Shown one piece after another: positions 1 to 8,276 of a stretch of DNA of 64,000 bases; position 1 is the stretch's first letter, and each line of letters starts with the position of its first letter. Source of the DNA: an uncultured Ramlibacter sp. Lineage in GTDB: Bacteria; Pseudomonadota; Gammaproteobacteria; Burkholderiales; Burkholderiaceae_C. Made by a program: the position numbers and the translations under genes. The notes under the pieces were generated by a model that was not told the DNA's origin, searched no databases, and was given only the letters and a program-made list of their open reading frames with translations. The stretch lies in the NCBI RefSeq assembly GCF_936925435.1, contig NZ_CAKZHQ010000045.1, positions 1-64,000 on the forward strand. The letters run 5' to 3'.

Positions 1-34
1 CCGGCTTCCCCCACGCGATGGGAGCGCCCCATGA
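1..34 (+). CDS. Peptide ABC transporter permease, C-terminal end only (DppB-like)
   Basis: The first bases read in frame 2 as the tail RLPPRDGSAP followed by a TGA that overlaps the next ATG (ATGA). A DppB/OppB permease normally precedes DppC and often ends in a similar Asp/Arg-rich tail. Only ten codons are visible, so the identity rests on operon position rather than on sequence. Confidence 0.5.
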   Translation, partial: RLPPRDGSAP

Positions 35-927
35 ACCAGGCCAGCCTTGCGGAAGAAACCTTTGGGCCCGCGTCGCGGCTGGCGCGCTTCTGGCAAAGCT
101 TCTCGTCCAACCGCGGCGCCCTGGCGGGCCTGGGGCTGCTGGCGCTGGTGCTGTTGTGCGCGCTGACCGCCCCTTGGCTGGCCCCGCACGACCCCACCGA
201 GCAGTTCCGCGAGGCCCTGCTCACCCCGCCGATGTGGGCCGAAGGCGGCAACCCGCTGTACCCGCTGGGCACCGACGACGTGGGTCGCTGCCTGCTGTCG
301 CGCCTGCTGTTCGGCGCGCGGCTATCGCTGACCATCGGCGCTTTGGCGGTGGTGCTGGCCCTGCTGCCGGGCATCGCCCTGGGGCTGGTGGCGGCGTTCT
401 TCCCGCGCGGCTGGGGCACCGCCATCCTGCGCCTGATGGACGTGATGCTGGCCCTGCCCAGCCTGCTGCTGGCCATCGTCATCGTCGCCATCCTGGGCCC
501 GGGGCTGATGAACGCCATGCTGGCGGTGTCGGTGGTGGTGCTGCCGCATTACGTGCGCATCACCCGTGCCTCGGTGATCTCCGAGGTCTCCAAGGACTAC
601 GTCACGGCGGCCCGCGTCAGCGGCGCCGGCACGCTGCGCCTGATGTTCAGCGAGGTGCTGCCCAACTGCGCCGCGCCGCTGATCGTGCAGGCCTCGCTGG
701 GCGTGTCCACCGCCATCCTCGATGCCGCCGCCCTGGGCTTCCTGGGCCTGGGCGCGCAGCCGCCCTCGCCCGAGTGGGGCACCATGCTGGCCGACGCGCG
801 CGAGTTCGTGCTGCGCGCCTGGTGGGTCGTGACCTTCCCGGGCCTGGCCATCCTGGTGGCGGTGCTGGCTTTTAACCTGATGGGGGACGGCCTGCGCGAC
901 GCGCTGGACCCCAAGCTCAAACGTTGA
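31..927 (+). CDS. dppC: Dipeptide/oligopeptide ABC transporter permease DppC
   Basis: This 298-residue inner-membrane permease forms half of the channel of a peptide/nickel-type ABC importer. A short cytoplasmic N-terminus is followed by a first membrane segment at about residues 33-50. The family periplasmic region follows (APHDPTEQ, then PLGTDDVGRCLLSRLLFGAR), with several further hydrophobic segments. The EAA-type loop is near residues 190-210 (DYVTAARVSGAG). Its ATG overlaps the stop of the preceding permease, and dppD follows after 14 nt, so the genes form one operon. Substrate specificity cannot be read from the permease; dipeptides or oligopeptides are the family default. Confidence 0.93.
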   Translation: MNQASLAEETFGPASRLARFWQSFSSNRGALAGLGLLALVLLCALTAPWLAPHDPTEQFREALLTPPMWAEGGNPLYPLGTDDVGRCLLSRLLFGARLSLTIGALAVVLALLPGIALGLVAAFFPRGWGTAILRLMDVMLALPSLLLAIVIVAILGPGLMNAMLAVSVVVLPHYVRITRASVISEVSKDYVTAARVSGAGTLRLMFSEVLPNCAAPLIVQASLGVSTAILDAAALGFLGLGAQPPSPEWGTMLADAREFVLRAWWVVTFPGLAILVAVLAFNLMGDGLRDALDPKLKR

Positions 928-941
928 GGAGCAAAAGCACC

Positions 942-1961
942 ATGCCCTTGCTCGAAATCGAAGACCTGCACGTGGAGTTCCCCACGCAAGGCAGCGTCAT
1001 GCATGCGGTCGAAGGCGTCAGCCTGACGCTGGAAGAAGGCGAAGTGCTGGGCATCGTCGGCGAGTCCGGCTCCGGCAAGAGCGTCACCATGATGGCCTTG
1101 ATGGGCCTGATCGCCTATCCGGGCCGGGTGCGCGCCAAGACCTTGCGCTTTGCCGGCCACGACCTGCTGGGCATCTCCGACAAGGAGCGCCGGCGCCTGG
1201 TGGGCAAGGACATGGCGATGATCTTCCAGGATCCCACCACCAGCCTCAACCCCTGCTTCACCATCGGCTTCCAGCTGATGGAAACGCTGCGCCTGCATTC
1301 GCCGCTGGACAAGGCCAGCGCCAAACGCCACGCCATCGAGCTGCTCGAGCAGGTCGGCATCCCGGCCGCCCACACCCGCCTGAACGACTACCCGCACCAG
1401 ATGTCGGGCGGCATGAACCAGCGGGTGATGATCGCGATGGCGATCTCCTGCAACCCGCGCCTGCTGATCGCCGACGAGCCGACCACGGCGCTGGACGTGA
1501 CCATCCAGGCGCAGATCCTGGATCTGCTGCGCAACCTGCAGAAGGAGCGCGGCATGGCCCTCGTGCTGATCACCCACAACATGGGCGTGGTCAGCGAGAT
1601 GGCCCAGCGTGTGGCTGTCATGTACGCCGGCCAGGTGGCCGAGCAGCAGGCCGCCGCCAGCCTGTTTGCCAATCCCCAGCATCCCTACACCGAAGCGCTG
1701 CTGGCCGCCTTGCCCGAACGCGGCCCGGCCGGCCACCGCCTGGCCACCATCCCCGGCGTGGTGCCGGGCGTCTTCGACCGACCCCATGGCTGCCTGTTTG
1801 CGCCGCGCTGCGCCTATGCCACCGCGCATTCGGCGGCCGTGCGGCCCGAGCTGCGCGACTGGCAGGGCGGCCAGGTGCGCTGCCACTATCCGCTGGGTGA
1901 CCCGCAGCGCCAGGCCCGGATCGAACACGACCTGCCGCTCCAGACCGAGGTGGCGGCATGA
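942..1961 (+). CDS. dppD: Peptide ABC transporter ATP-binding protein DppD
   Basis: This 339-residue ATPase energises the peptide importer. It has a Walker A motif GESGSGKS at residues 40-47, a Q-loop in [10 protein letters not shown] near 95-104, an MSGGMNQR signature near 154-161 and Walker B LLIADEP at 174-180. The C-terminal extension contains the Cys-rich oligopeptide/dipeptide transporter motif ([10 protein letters not shown]). I chose the ATG at 942 because a GAGGA ribosome binding site sits at 926-930. An upstream TTG at 924 would also be in frame but overlaps the dppC stop. The stop overlaps the dppF ATG, indicating translational coupling. Confidence 0.94.
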   Translation: MPLLEIEDLHVEFPTQGSVMHAVEGVSLTLEEGEVLGIVGESGSGKSVTMMALMGLIAYPGRVRAKTLRFAGHDLLGISDKERRRLVGKDMAMIFQDPTTSLNPCFTIGFQLMETLRLHSPLDKASAKRHAIELLEQVGIPAAHTRLNDYPHQMSGGMNQRVMIAMAISCNPRLLIADEPTTALDVTIQAQILDLLRNLQKERGMALVLITHNMGVVSEMAQRVAVMYAGQVAEQQAAASLFANPQHPYTEALLAALPERGPAGHRLATIPGVVPGVFDRPHGCLFAPRCAYATAHSAAVRPELRDWQGGQVRCHYPLGDPQRQARIEHDLPLQTEVAA

Positions 1962-2974
1962 CGGTGGTGGTTGAAGCCAAAAACCTGCGCCAGGTCTACA
2001 AGATCCGGCGTGGCATGTTCCGCGAGCCGGCCCAGCTGCAGGCCGTGGGCGGCGTGTCGTTTTCCATCGAGGCGGGCAAGACCCTGGCCGTGGTCGGCGA
2101 GTCCGGCTGCGGCAAGTCGACCCTGGCACGCATGGTGGCGCTGATCGAAAAGCCCACCGAGGGCAGCCTGGTGCTCGACGGTACGGATGCGGTGCAGACG
2201 CCGGCGGCTGATCGCAGGCGCCTGCGCCAGGCGGTGCAGTTGGTGTTCCAGAATCCCTACGGATCGCTCAACCCGCGCAAGAAGATCAGCGCGGTGCTGG
2301 AAGACCCGTTGGCCATCAACACCGATCTGGCTGCGCCTGAAAGGGCGGAGCGCGCGCGCGCCATGCTCGCCCAGGTGGGCCTGCGTCCCGAGTACGCTGC
2401 CCGCTATCCCCACATGTTCTCCGGCGGCCAGCGCCAGCGCATCGCGATTGCCCGCGCGCTGATGCTCAATCCCAAGCTGCTGGTGGCCGACGAGCCGGTC
2501 TCGGCGCTGGACGTGTCGATCCAGGCCCAGGTGCTGAACCTGCTGGCCGACCTGCAGGCCCAGTTCCAGCTGGCCTTTTTGTTCATCTCGCACGACCTGG
2601 CCGTGGTGCGCCACATCGCGCACGACGTGCTGGTGATGTACCTGGGCCATGTGATGGAGCAGGGGCCCAAGGACAAGCTGTTTGCCCGGCCGCTCCATCC
2701 TTATACGAACGCCCTGCTGGCTTCCACGCCCGGCGTGGGCGCGCGCAGCGTCCAGCGCATCGTGCTCAAGGGCGAGCTGCCCTCGCCGCTGAACCCGCCC
2801 AGCGGCTGCGTCTTTTCCAGCCGCTGCCCCTACGCCCTTGCCCAGTGCAAGGCCGAGCGGCCGCTGCCCCGGCCGGTGGATGGCAGGCTTGTTGCATGCC
2901 ACTTCGCCGAACAGTTCCTGGAATCGGGTTTTCCCGCATCGCCGGCTGTTGATAATGCAAGTCTTCCCGGCTGA
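1958..2974 (+). CDS. dppF: Peptide ABC transporter ATP-binding protein DppF
   Basis: This 338-residue protein is the second ATPase of the importer, pairing with DppD. It shows Walker A GESGCGKST at 47-55, the Q-loop VFQNPYGSLNPR near 96-107, the signature FSGGQRQRIAIARAL near 154-168 and Walker B LLVADEP near 174-180. The C-terminal CVFSSRCPYA motif is typical of the DppF/OppF group. The ATG is embedded in the dppD stop (ATGA). The binding-protein gene follows after a 36-nt gap. Confidence 0.94.
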   Translation: MTVVVEAKNLRQVYKIRRGMFREPAQLQAVGGVSFSIEAGKTLAVVGESGCGKSTLARMVALIEKPTEGSLVLDGTDAVQTPAADRRRLRQAVQLVFQNPYGSLNPRKKISAVLEDPLAINTDLAAPERAERARAMLAQVGLRPEYAARYPHMFSGGQRQRIAIARALMLNPKLLVADEPVSALDVSIQAQVLNLLADLQAQFQLAFLFISHDLAVVRHIAHDVLVMYLGHVMEQGPKDKLFARPLHPYTNALLASTPGVGARSVQRIVLKGELPSPLNPPSGCVFSSRCPYALAQCKAERPLPRPVDGRLVACHFAEQFLESGFPASPAVDNASLPG

Positions 2975-3010
2975 GCCGGAAACCATTTACTTCACTCAAG
3001 GAGTGTGTCC

Positions 3011-4612
3011 ATGAATCTGTCGACCTACAGTAAGCACTTCGCCATTGCGGCCCTGGCCCTGGCGGCCACGGCCGGCGCCGGTGCCAAGACCCTGGTGTAC
3101 TGCTCCGAAGGCAGCCCGGAAAACTTCTATCCCGGCATCAACACCACCGGCACCTCGTTCGACGGCAACGAGCCGATCTACAACCGCGTCGTCGAATTCG
3201 AGCGCGGCGGCACCAAGGTCGTGCCCGGCCTGGCAGAAAAGTGGTCGATCTCGCCCGACGGCCTGGTCTACACCTTCAACCTGCGCAAGGGCGTGAAGTG
3301 GCACAGCAACAAGAATTTCAAGCCGTCGCGCGACTTCAACGCTGACGACATGATCTTCGCCTTCCACCGCCAGTGGCTGGACACCGACCCCTACTACAAG
3401 GTCACCAGCTCCAACCATGCGTACTTCAACGACATGGGCATGCCCAAGCTGCTCAAGTCGGTCGACAAGGTCGATGAGTACACGGTCAAGATCACGCTGA
3501 ACAAGCCCGAAGCGCCCTTCCTGGCGAACATGGCCATGCCCTACGCGGCCATCCAGTCGCAGGAATACGCCATCGCCATGCTCAAGGCCGGCACGCCCGA
3601 GAAGCTCGACCAGGAGCCCATCGGCACCGGCCCCTTCACCCTGGTGCAGTACCAGAAAGACGCCGTCATCCGCTACAAGGCCTTCCCGCAGTACTGGGGC
3701 GGCAAGGCCAAGATCGACGATCTGGTGTACTCGATCACGCCGGACGCCTCGGTGCGCTGGGCCAAGCTGCAAAAGGGCGAGTGCCATGTCATGCCGTACC
3801 CCAATCCGGCCGACCTGGATGCCATCCGCAAGGACCCGAACATCAAGGTGATGGACCAGGCCGGCCTGAATGTCGGCTACCTGGCGTTCAACACACAGAA
3901 GAAGCCCTTCGACGACGTGCGCGTGCGCAAGGCCATCAGCATGGCCATCAACAAGAAGGCCATCATCGACGGCGTCTACCTGACCACCGGCGTGGCGGCG
4001 AAGAACCCGATCCCGCCGTCCATGTGGTCGTACAACGACGCGATCAAGGACGATGGCTACGATCCCGAAGGCGCCAAGAAGCTGCTGGCAGCCGCCGGTT
4101 TCCCCAACGGGCTTAGCACTGACCTGTGGGCCATGCCGGTGCAGCGCCCCTACAACCCGAACGCCAAGCGCATCGCCGAGCTGATGCAGGCCGACCTGGC
4201 CAAGATCGGCGTGAAGGCCGAGATCAAGACCTTCGAATGGGGTGAGTACCGCAAGCGCATGCAGGCTGGCGAGCACCAGATGGGCATGCTGGGCTGGACC
4301 GGCGACAACGGCGACCCGGACAACTTCCTGCACACCCTGCTGGGCTGCGATTCGGCCAAGACCAATGGCTCCAACGTGGCCAAGTTCTGCCACCAGCCGT
4401 ATGAGGAGCTTGTGCTCAAGGCCAAGACGGTGTCCAAGCAGGCCGACCGCGACGCCCTGTACAAGAAGGCCCAGGTGATCTTCAAGGAACAGGCGCCCTG
4501 GTTCACCATCGCCCACGCCGTGCAGCTCAAGCCGATGAGCAACAAGGTCATCGACTTCAAGCTCAGCCCCTTCGGCCGCCATAACTTCTACGGCGTCGAC
4601 ATCAAGGAATAA
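3011..4612 (+). CDS. dppA: Periplasmic peptide-binding protein (DppA/SBP family 5)
   Basis: This 533-residue periplasmic receptor delivers peptides, or possibly heme or nickel-type ligands, to the DppBCDF importer. A signal peptide covers roughly residues 1-25, ending AGAGA before KTLVYCSEGSP. The mature part shows family features such as LRKGVKWHSN and the binding-cleft segment GTGPFTLVQYQ. The ATG at 3011 is preceded by AAGGAG at 2998-3003. An in-frame GTG at 3005 lies within the spacer and is less likely. Having the receptor last in the operon reverses the common dppABCDF order. A strong terminator follows. Confidence 0.92.
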   Translation: MNLSTYSKHFAIAALALAATAGAGAKTLVYCSEGSPENFYPGINTTGTSFDGNEPIYNRVVEFERGGTKVVPGLAEKWSISPDGLVYTFNLRKGVKWHSNKNFKPSRDFNADDMIFAFHRQWLDTDPYYKVTSSNHAYFNDMGMPKLLKSVDKVDEYTVKITLNKPEAPFLANMAMPYAAIQSQEYAIAMLKAGTPEKLDQEPIGTGPFTLVQYQKDAVIRYKAFPQYWGGKAKIDDLVYSITPDASVRWAKLQKGECHVMPYPNPADLDAIRKDPNIKVMDQAGLNVGYLAFNTQKKPFDDVRVRKAISMAINKKAIIDGVYLTTGVAAKNPIPPSMWSYNDAIKDDGYDPEGAKKLLAAAGFPNGLSTDLWAMPVQRPYNPNAKRIAELMQADLAKIGVKAEIKTFEWGEYRKRMQAGEHQMGMLGWTGDNGDPDNFLHTLLGCDSAKTNGSNVAKFCHQPYEELVLKAKTVSKQADRDALYKKAQVIFKEQAPWFTIAHAVQLKPMSNKVIDFKLSPFGRHNFYGVDIKE

Positions 4613-4632
4613 GCGCACCGCGCCGATACTCA

Positions 4633-4666
4633 AGCCCTGGCGCTTCGCGGCGCCGGGGCTTTTTCT
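4633..4666 (+). terminator. Rho-independent terminator of the dpp operon
   Basis: An 11-bp GC-rich stem (4633-4643 with 4650-4660, one G-T wobble) with a 6-nt loop is followed directly by a T-rich run. It sits 20 nt after the dppA stop. Confidence 0.88.
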
Positions 4667-4682
4667 TTGCCCAGGACCTTCC

Positions 4683-5390
4683 ATGACCATTGCCATCGTC
4701 TCTGCCATGCACCAGGAGCTTGCGGCTGTCCTGGACCTGATGCCGGACGAGCACAAGCAGGTGGTGGCCGGCCGCGAGTTCTGGCGCGGCCACCTGCACG
4801 GGCAGGAGGTGGTGTGCGTGCTGTCGCGCATCGGCAAGGTGGCGGCTGCGACCACGGCCACCGCCTTGATCGAGCGCTTCGGCGTGACGCGCATCGTCTT
4901 CACCGGCGTGGCCGGCGGCCTGGGTCCGGGCGTCCAGGTGGGCGACGTGGTGGTGGCTGGCAGCTTCGTGCAGCACGACATGGATGCCTCGCCGATTTTC
5001 CCGCGCTACGAGGTGCCGCTGTATGGCGCCAGCCGCTTCGCCACCGACGCGGCGCTGACGGCGGCGCTGGCTCAGGCGGTGCGGCGCGCCCTGCCAGGGA
5101 CAAGCCTGCACCAGGGCCTGGTGGCCAGCGGCGACCGCTTTGTGGCGTCCAGTGCCGAAAGCCGGGCCCTGCAGGTGGCCTTGCCGGATGCGCTGGCGGT
5201 GGAGATGGAGGGCGCGGCCTTCGCCCAGGTCTGCCACGACTACGGCCTGCCCTTCGCCGCGGTGCGCACCATCTCCGACCGCGCCGACGACGCGGCGCAC
5301 GGCGACTTCACGCGCTTCATCGAGGAGGTGGCCAGCCGCCACAGTGCCGCCATCATCGCCGCGTTGCTGCAGATGCTCTCGAATTCATAG
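4683..5390 (+). CDS. mtnN: 5'-methylthioadenosine/S-adenosylhomocysteine nucleosidase
   Basis: This 235-residue cytosolic enzyme cleaves methylthioadenosine and S-adenosylhomocysteine to adenine and the thioribose or ribosyl-homocysteine, feeding methionine salvage and removing inhibitory by-products of SAM use. The N-terminal AIVSAMHQE carries the catalytic Glu. TGVAGGLGPGVQVGDVVV is the nucleoside-phosphorylase fold loop. AVEMEGAAFAQV supplies the ribose-binding Met-Glu, and ISDRADD the catalytic Asp. It appears monocistronic, lying between two terminators. Its last codons and stop lie inside a short hairpin repeat at 5375-5391, so the C-terminus LSNS may derive from that element. Confidence 0.93.
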   Translation: MTIAIVSAMHQELAAVLDLMPDEHKQVVAGREFWRGHLHGQEVVCVLSRIGKVAAATTATALIERFGVTRIVFTGVAGGLGPGVQVGDVVVAGSFVQHDMDASPIFPRYEVPLYGASRFATDAALTAALAQAVRRALPGTSLHQGLVASGDRFVASSAESRALQVALPDALAVEMEGAAFAQVCHDYGLPFAAVRTISDRADDAAHGDFTRFIEEVASRHSAAIIAALLQMLSNS

Positions 5391-5391
5391 C
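5375..5391. repeat. Short 5-7-5 hairpin repeat at the mtnN stop codon
   Basis: The arms are GCTCT (5375-5379) and ATAGC (5387-5391) with spacer CGAATTC, one mismatch from the form GCTAT-N7-ATAGC seen elsewhere in the window. The mtnN stop TAG lies within the right arm. Confidence 0.6.
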
Positions 5392-5418
5392 GCCCCAGGT
5401 CCATCTCTCGGGGGTTAC

Positions 5419-5445
5419 AGCCCGATTTCCTTCGAAAATCGGGCT
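5419..5445. terminator. Bidirectional terminator between mtnN and corA
   Basis: A 10-bp perfect stem (AGCCCGATTT at 5419-5428 with its complement at 5436-5445) surrounds a small loop. A-rich and T-rich flanks suit both strands. The right arm overlaps the corA stop codon. Confidence 0.75.
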
Positions 5446-6430
5446 ATTTCAGCCAGCCGCGCTTGCGGAAGTACCACATGGGCACCAGGGCAGAGGCCAC
5501 CATCAGGCCCAGCGCGAAGGGGTAGCCGGCCTGCCAGTCCAGCTCGGGCATGAACTTGAAGTTCATGCCGTAGATGCTGGCGATCAGCGTGGGCGGCAGC
5601 AGCGCCACGCTGGCCACCGAGAAGATCTTGATGATCTTGTTCTGGTTGATGTTGATGAAACCGACGGTCGCATCCATCAGGAAGTTGATCTTGTCGAACA
5701 GGAAGGCCGTGTGGTTGTCCAGTGACTCGATGTCGCGCAGGATCTGCCGGGCTTCCTCGAACTGGTCGGCGTTGAGCATGCGGCTGCGCATCATGAAGCT
5801 GACGGCGCGGCGCGTGTCCATCATGTTGCGGCGGATGCGGCCGTTCAAGTCCTCATGGCGGGCGATGGCGCCCAGCACCTCGCCGGCCAGGGCGTCGGTC
5901 ACGTCGCCGGCCAGCACCTGCTTGCTGACTTTCTCCAGCTCGTCGTAGATGCCTTCGAGCGTGTCGGCCGAGTACTCGGCGTCGGCGTCGAACAGCTTGA
6001 GCAGCACTTCCTTGGCGTCTTCGATCAGTCCGGGGGCGCGGCGCGCCCGCATGCGCAGCAGCCGGAACACCGGCACGTCCTCGTCGTGGATGGAGAACAG
6101 CACGCCCTTGCTGCGCAGCGACTCGTTCATCAGGTTCAGGATGAAGGCGACCCGCACTGTGCGCGGCTCGTCCTCGTCGGCGATCAGGAAGTCGCTGCGG
6201 ATGTGCAGCTCGCCGTTGTCTTCCTCGTAGAAGCGCGCGGACTCCTCGATGTCCTCGTCCATCGCGTCTTCCGGGATCGACAGGCCGTAGTACTGCTTGA
6301 TCCAGCGCTTTTCTTCCAGCGTGGGCGACTCCAGGTCGACCCAGATCGGCTGGAATTTCGAGAGCTCTTCCAGCGACTCGATCTCTTCCTGGAAGAGCCG
6401 GCCGTTGGCGAGCGAGAAAATGTTGAGCAT
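5444..6430 (-). CDS. corA: CorA-family magnesium/cobalt transporter
   Basis: This 328-residue inner-membrane channel takes up Mg2+ (also Co2+ or Ni2+) as a pentamer. A long acidic, helical cytoplasmic N-domain (about 1-265) precedes two C-terminal membrane helices. The selectivity motif GMN is present in SIYGMNFKFMPEL, and the protein ends in a basic tail (FRKRGWLK). I chose the ATG at 6430 (MLNIFSLANGR). An in-frame ATG 17 codons upstream would add residues not expected in the family. It is convergent with mtnN and shares the terminator between them. Confidence 0.93.
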   Translation of the reverse strand: MLNIFSLANGRLFQEEIESLEELSKFQPIWVDLESPTLEEKRWIKQYYGLSIPEDAMDEDIEESARFYEEDNGELHIRSDFLIADEDEPRTVRVAFILNLMNESLRSKGVLFSIHDEDVPVFRLLRMRARRAPGLIEDAKEVLLKLFDADAEYSADTLEGIYDELEKVSKQVLAGDVTDALAGEVLGAIARHEDLNGRIRRNMMDTRRAVSFMMRSRMLNADQFEEARQILRDIESLDNHTAFLFDKINFLMDATVGFININQNKIIKIFSVASVALLPPTLIASIYGMNFKFMPELDWQAGYPFALGLMVASALVPMWYFRKRGWLK

Positions 6431-6732
6431 GGGCCCGTCCCGTGTTGTTGTATTCGGTGTTGTGGCGAGGTGCGCTTTCAACCCCGTTCACGGGCGTTGA
6501 AAGCTACCGACTAGGGTAGGTTTCCAAGGAGGGTCTCCAGTGATTGCGACCGCGCGATTATGCCGCGCTGGTATTGAAGAAGACCAGCAGCTCGACGCTG
6601 CGGAGCCGGCCCGGCGCAGGACAAGTCCTACAAATTTGGCGCGAGCTGTCCGACACGGCTGCTCAGGCTGGGGCCGTAAATTGGAATCCTGTCGTCCAGC
6701 CATCCCGCAAGACTGCCCACAGGAGCCCCGCC
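6431..6732. other. Intergenic region upstream of corA and of two small genes
   Basis: About 300 bases separate the divergent corA and the small gene at 6733. A hairpin GCTGGT-N10-ACCAGC is visible at about 6569-6590. No tRNA or confident coding frame was found. The region presumably carries promoters for both directions, but no strong -35/-10 pair stands out. Confidence 0.5.
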
Positions 6733-6924
6733 ATGATCCAGCTCGCCAGCCAAGCGAATGCCGCCCGCATGGGTGTGCACGCGGCAGCCAACGACGGCAA
6801 ATCGCGCAATTTCGAGTTTCAGCGCGGCCGCAGCGGCCACGCTTGGCCCTTCATCAGCCGCCATGCGCAGCAGCCGGCAGCGCAAGACAGCCCCAAGGCC
6901 GCCGGCAGCAGCGCCGGCAGCTGA
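6733..6924 (+). CDS. Small basic protein of unknown function (63 aa)
   Basis: I do not recognise this protein. It starts MIQLASQANAAR and has a segment FEFQRGRSGHAWPFISRH, followed by an Ala/Gln/Ser-rich tail. An AGGAG ribosome binding site lies at about 6720-6724, eight bases before the ATG. No signal peptide or membrane segment is seen. A second small gene with its own ribosome binding site follows 14 nt later, and both precede one strong terminator, so they look like a two-gene transcript. The chance that this is real coding is judged from the ribosome binding site and the terminator, not from homology. Confidence 0.5.
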   Translation: MIQLASQANAARMGVHAAANDGKSRNFEFQRGRSGHAWPFISRHAQQPAAQDSPKAAGSSAGS

Positions 6925-6938
6925 GCCCAGGAGAAACT

Positions 6939-7112
6939 ATGTCCCTTGAATCCACCCGCCCTGACCGCCCATCCGAAGCCCCACGTGACAAGCCGCAGGT
7001 GGACCGGGGCGAGCATGCCAACCTGGAGCGCCCCGGCGCCCAGTTCCACCCCCGCGCCGCCGGCTGGCAAGCGCGCCACCCCATCTCGGCCTGGCCCTCG
7101 GCCCGGCCCTGA
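6939..7112 (+). CDS. Small basic/proline-rich protein of unknown function (57 aa)
   Basis: I do not recognise this protein. It starts MSLESTRPDRPSE, is rich in Arg, Pro, Ala and His, and ends HPISAWPSARP. An AGGAG site precedes the ATG by 7 nt. Its tail AQFHPRAAGWQARHP and the neighbour's FQRGRSGHAWPFISRH are loosely alike in aromatic/His/Arg content, which may be chance. The terminator begins 17 nt after the stop. Confidence 0.45.
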   Translation: MSLESTRPDRPSEAPRDKPQVDRGEHANLERPGAQFHPRAAGWQARHPISAWPSARP

Positions 7113-7129
7113 GCCCGCCCAAGGCGGTG

Positions 7130-7158
7130 AAGGCGGCCCCGGAGGGCCGCCTTTTTTC
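7130..7158 (+). terminator. Strong rho-independent terminator after the two small genes
   Basis: A perfect 10-bp stem (7130-7139 with 7144-7153), tetraloop CGGA and a run of six Ts. It supports the presence of a transcribed unit upstream. Confidence 0.9.
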
Positions 7159-7363
7159 ATTGGGGCGCCGAAAAGTCAGCCTGTGGTCAGTGGCCGGGAC
7201 ATAGGGGTACAGGGCTTGCCTTTTCACACGCTGCACTGGGGTGAAAGCGGTTGCTTTTCCCTGCCCAGCGGCGCATAGTGATTCGACCCTTTCGTTTCCC
7301 CGTTCGCCGTCCGCCTCGCCTTCCGGGAGGCGGCTTTCAACCCGAGCAACAGGAGGCTCTTTC

Positions 7364-7693
7364 ATGAACTTGACGATCAGCGGTCACCATCTCGAAGTCA
7401 CCCCGGCGCTGCGTAATTACGTAACAACAAAGCTGGACCGCATCACCAGGCATTTCGACCAGGTCGTTGACATCAAGGTGCTCCTCACCGTCGAGAATCA
7501 GAAGGAAAAGGAACGACGACAACGCGCCGAGTGCATGATCCACGTCAAGGGCAGCGACATGTTCGCCGAAAGTTCTCACGCGGATCTGTACGCGGCCCTG
7601 GACGAGTTGGTCGACAAGCTCGACCGCCAGGTTGGCAAGCACAAGGCCCGCCTGCAGGACCACCACCACGATGCCCCCAAAAGGTTGATGTGA
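7364..7693 (+). CDS. hpf: Ribosome hibernation promoting factor HPF
   Basis: This 109-residue short HPF/RaiA-type protein binds the 30S decoding centre and inactivates or dimerises ribosomes in stationary phase. The sequence [20 protein letters not shown] is the typical N-terminal strand-helix, and the basic helix ([10 protein letters not shown], then [17 protein letters not shown]) contacts 16S rRNA. An AGGAGG site lies 6 nt before the ATG. Placement before ptsN and hprK matches the beta-proteobacterial rpoN-hpf-ptsN cluster, but rpoN is not upstream here. Confidence 0.93.
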   Translation: MNLTISGHHLEVTPALRNYVTTKLDRITRHFDQVVDIKVLLTVENQKEKERRQRAECMIHVKGSDMFAESSHADLYAALDELVDKLDRQVGKHKARLQDHHHDAPKRLM

Positions 7694-7703
7694 AAACGTG
7701 AAC

Positions 7704-7726
7704 AAAGGCGCCCTCGGGCGCTTTTT
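7704..7726 (+). terminator. Terminator after hpf
   Basis: A GC-rich hairpin centred on GGCGCC-CTC-GGGCGC is followed by TTTTT. It separates hpf from ptsN. Confidence 0.8.
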
Positions 7727-7808
7727 GCTTTCCGGGTGTCCACGGGCACGGTCTGTGACACGTTTGTTGCAGTGCACTGTCCGAAGTGCATAATCCATCC
7801 GCCCGACC

Positions 7809-8276
7809 ATGAACCGCCTCGCGTCCATCCTGCCTGCCGCTCAAGTGCTCGTGAGCGTCGATGCCACAAGCAAGAAACGTGCTTTCGAAGAGGCGGGCTT
7901 GCTGTTCGAAAACCTGCATGGCCTGTCGCGGGCGCTGATCACCGACAGCCTGTTTGCCCGCGAACGGCTGGGCTCGACCGGCCTGGGCCACGGCGTGGCC
8001 ATTCCGCACGGCCGGATCAAGGGCCTGAAGGCGCCGATGGCTGCGCTGTTCCAGCTGGTCCAGCCGATCGGGTTCGACGCGCCGGACGAGCAGCCGGTCA
8101 ACCTGCTGATCTTCCTGCTGGTGCCCGAAGCGGCTACCCAGAAGCACCTGGAAATCCTGTCCGAAATCGCCGAGTTGCTCAGCGACGCGCCCTTGCGCGA
8201 AAAAATCAAGGCCAGCCCGGACGCGGCCGGGCTGCACAGCCTGATTGCCACCTGGCAGTCTGCCCAACCCGCGTGA
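7809..8276 (+). CDS. ptsN: Nitrogen-PTS enzyme IIA, PtsN
   Basis: This 155-residue regulatory phosphocarrier is the output protein of the nitrogen-related PTS (PtsP-NPr-PtsN). It links nitrogen and carbon status to potassium transport and sigma-54 metabolism in other proteobacteria. The phosphorylated histidine is H67 in [11 protein letters not shown]. The rest is the IIA-Ntr/IIA-Fru fold ([22 protein letters not shown]). The stop is embedded in the GTG start of hprK. The kup potassium transporter elsewhere in this window would be a plausible indirect target, but the sequence shows no link. Confidence 0.93.
   Translation: MNRLASILPAAQVLVSVDATSKKRAFEEAGLLFENLHGLSRALITDSLFARERLGSTGLGHGVAIPHGRIKGLKAPMAALFQLVQPIGFDAPDEQPVNLLIFLLVPEAATQKHLEILSEIAELLSDAPLREKIKASPDAAGLHSLIATWQSAQPA

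Noticed and set aside
6640-6705. tRNA-like sequence, since the reverse frame reads GRQDSNLRP as tRNA shadows often do
   Set aside because: No cloverleaf could be folded: the T-loop consensus GTTCGAATC is missing and no 5' acceptor strand matches the 3' side.
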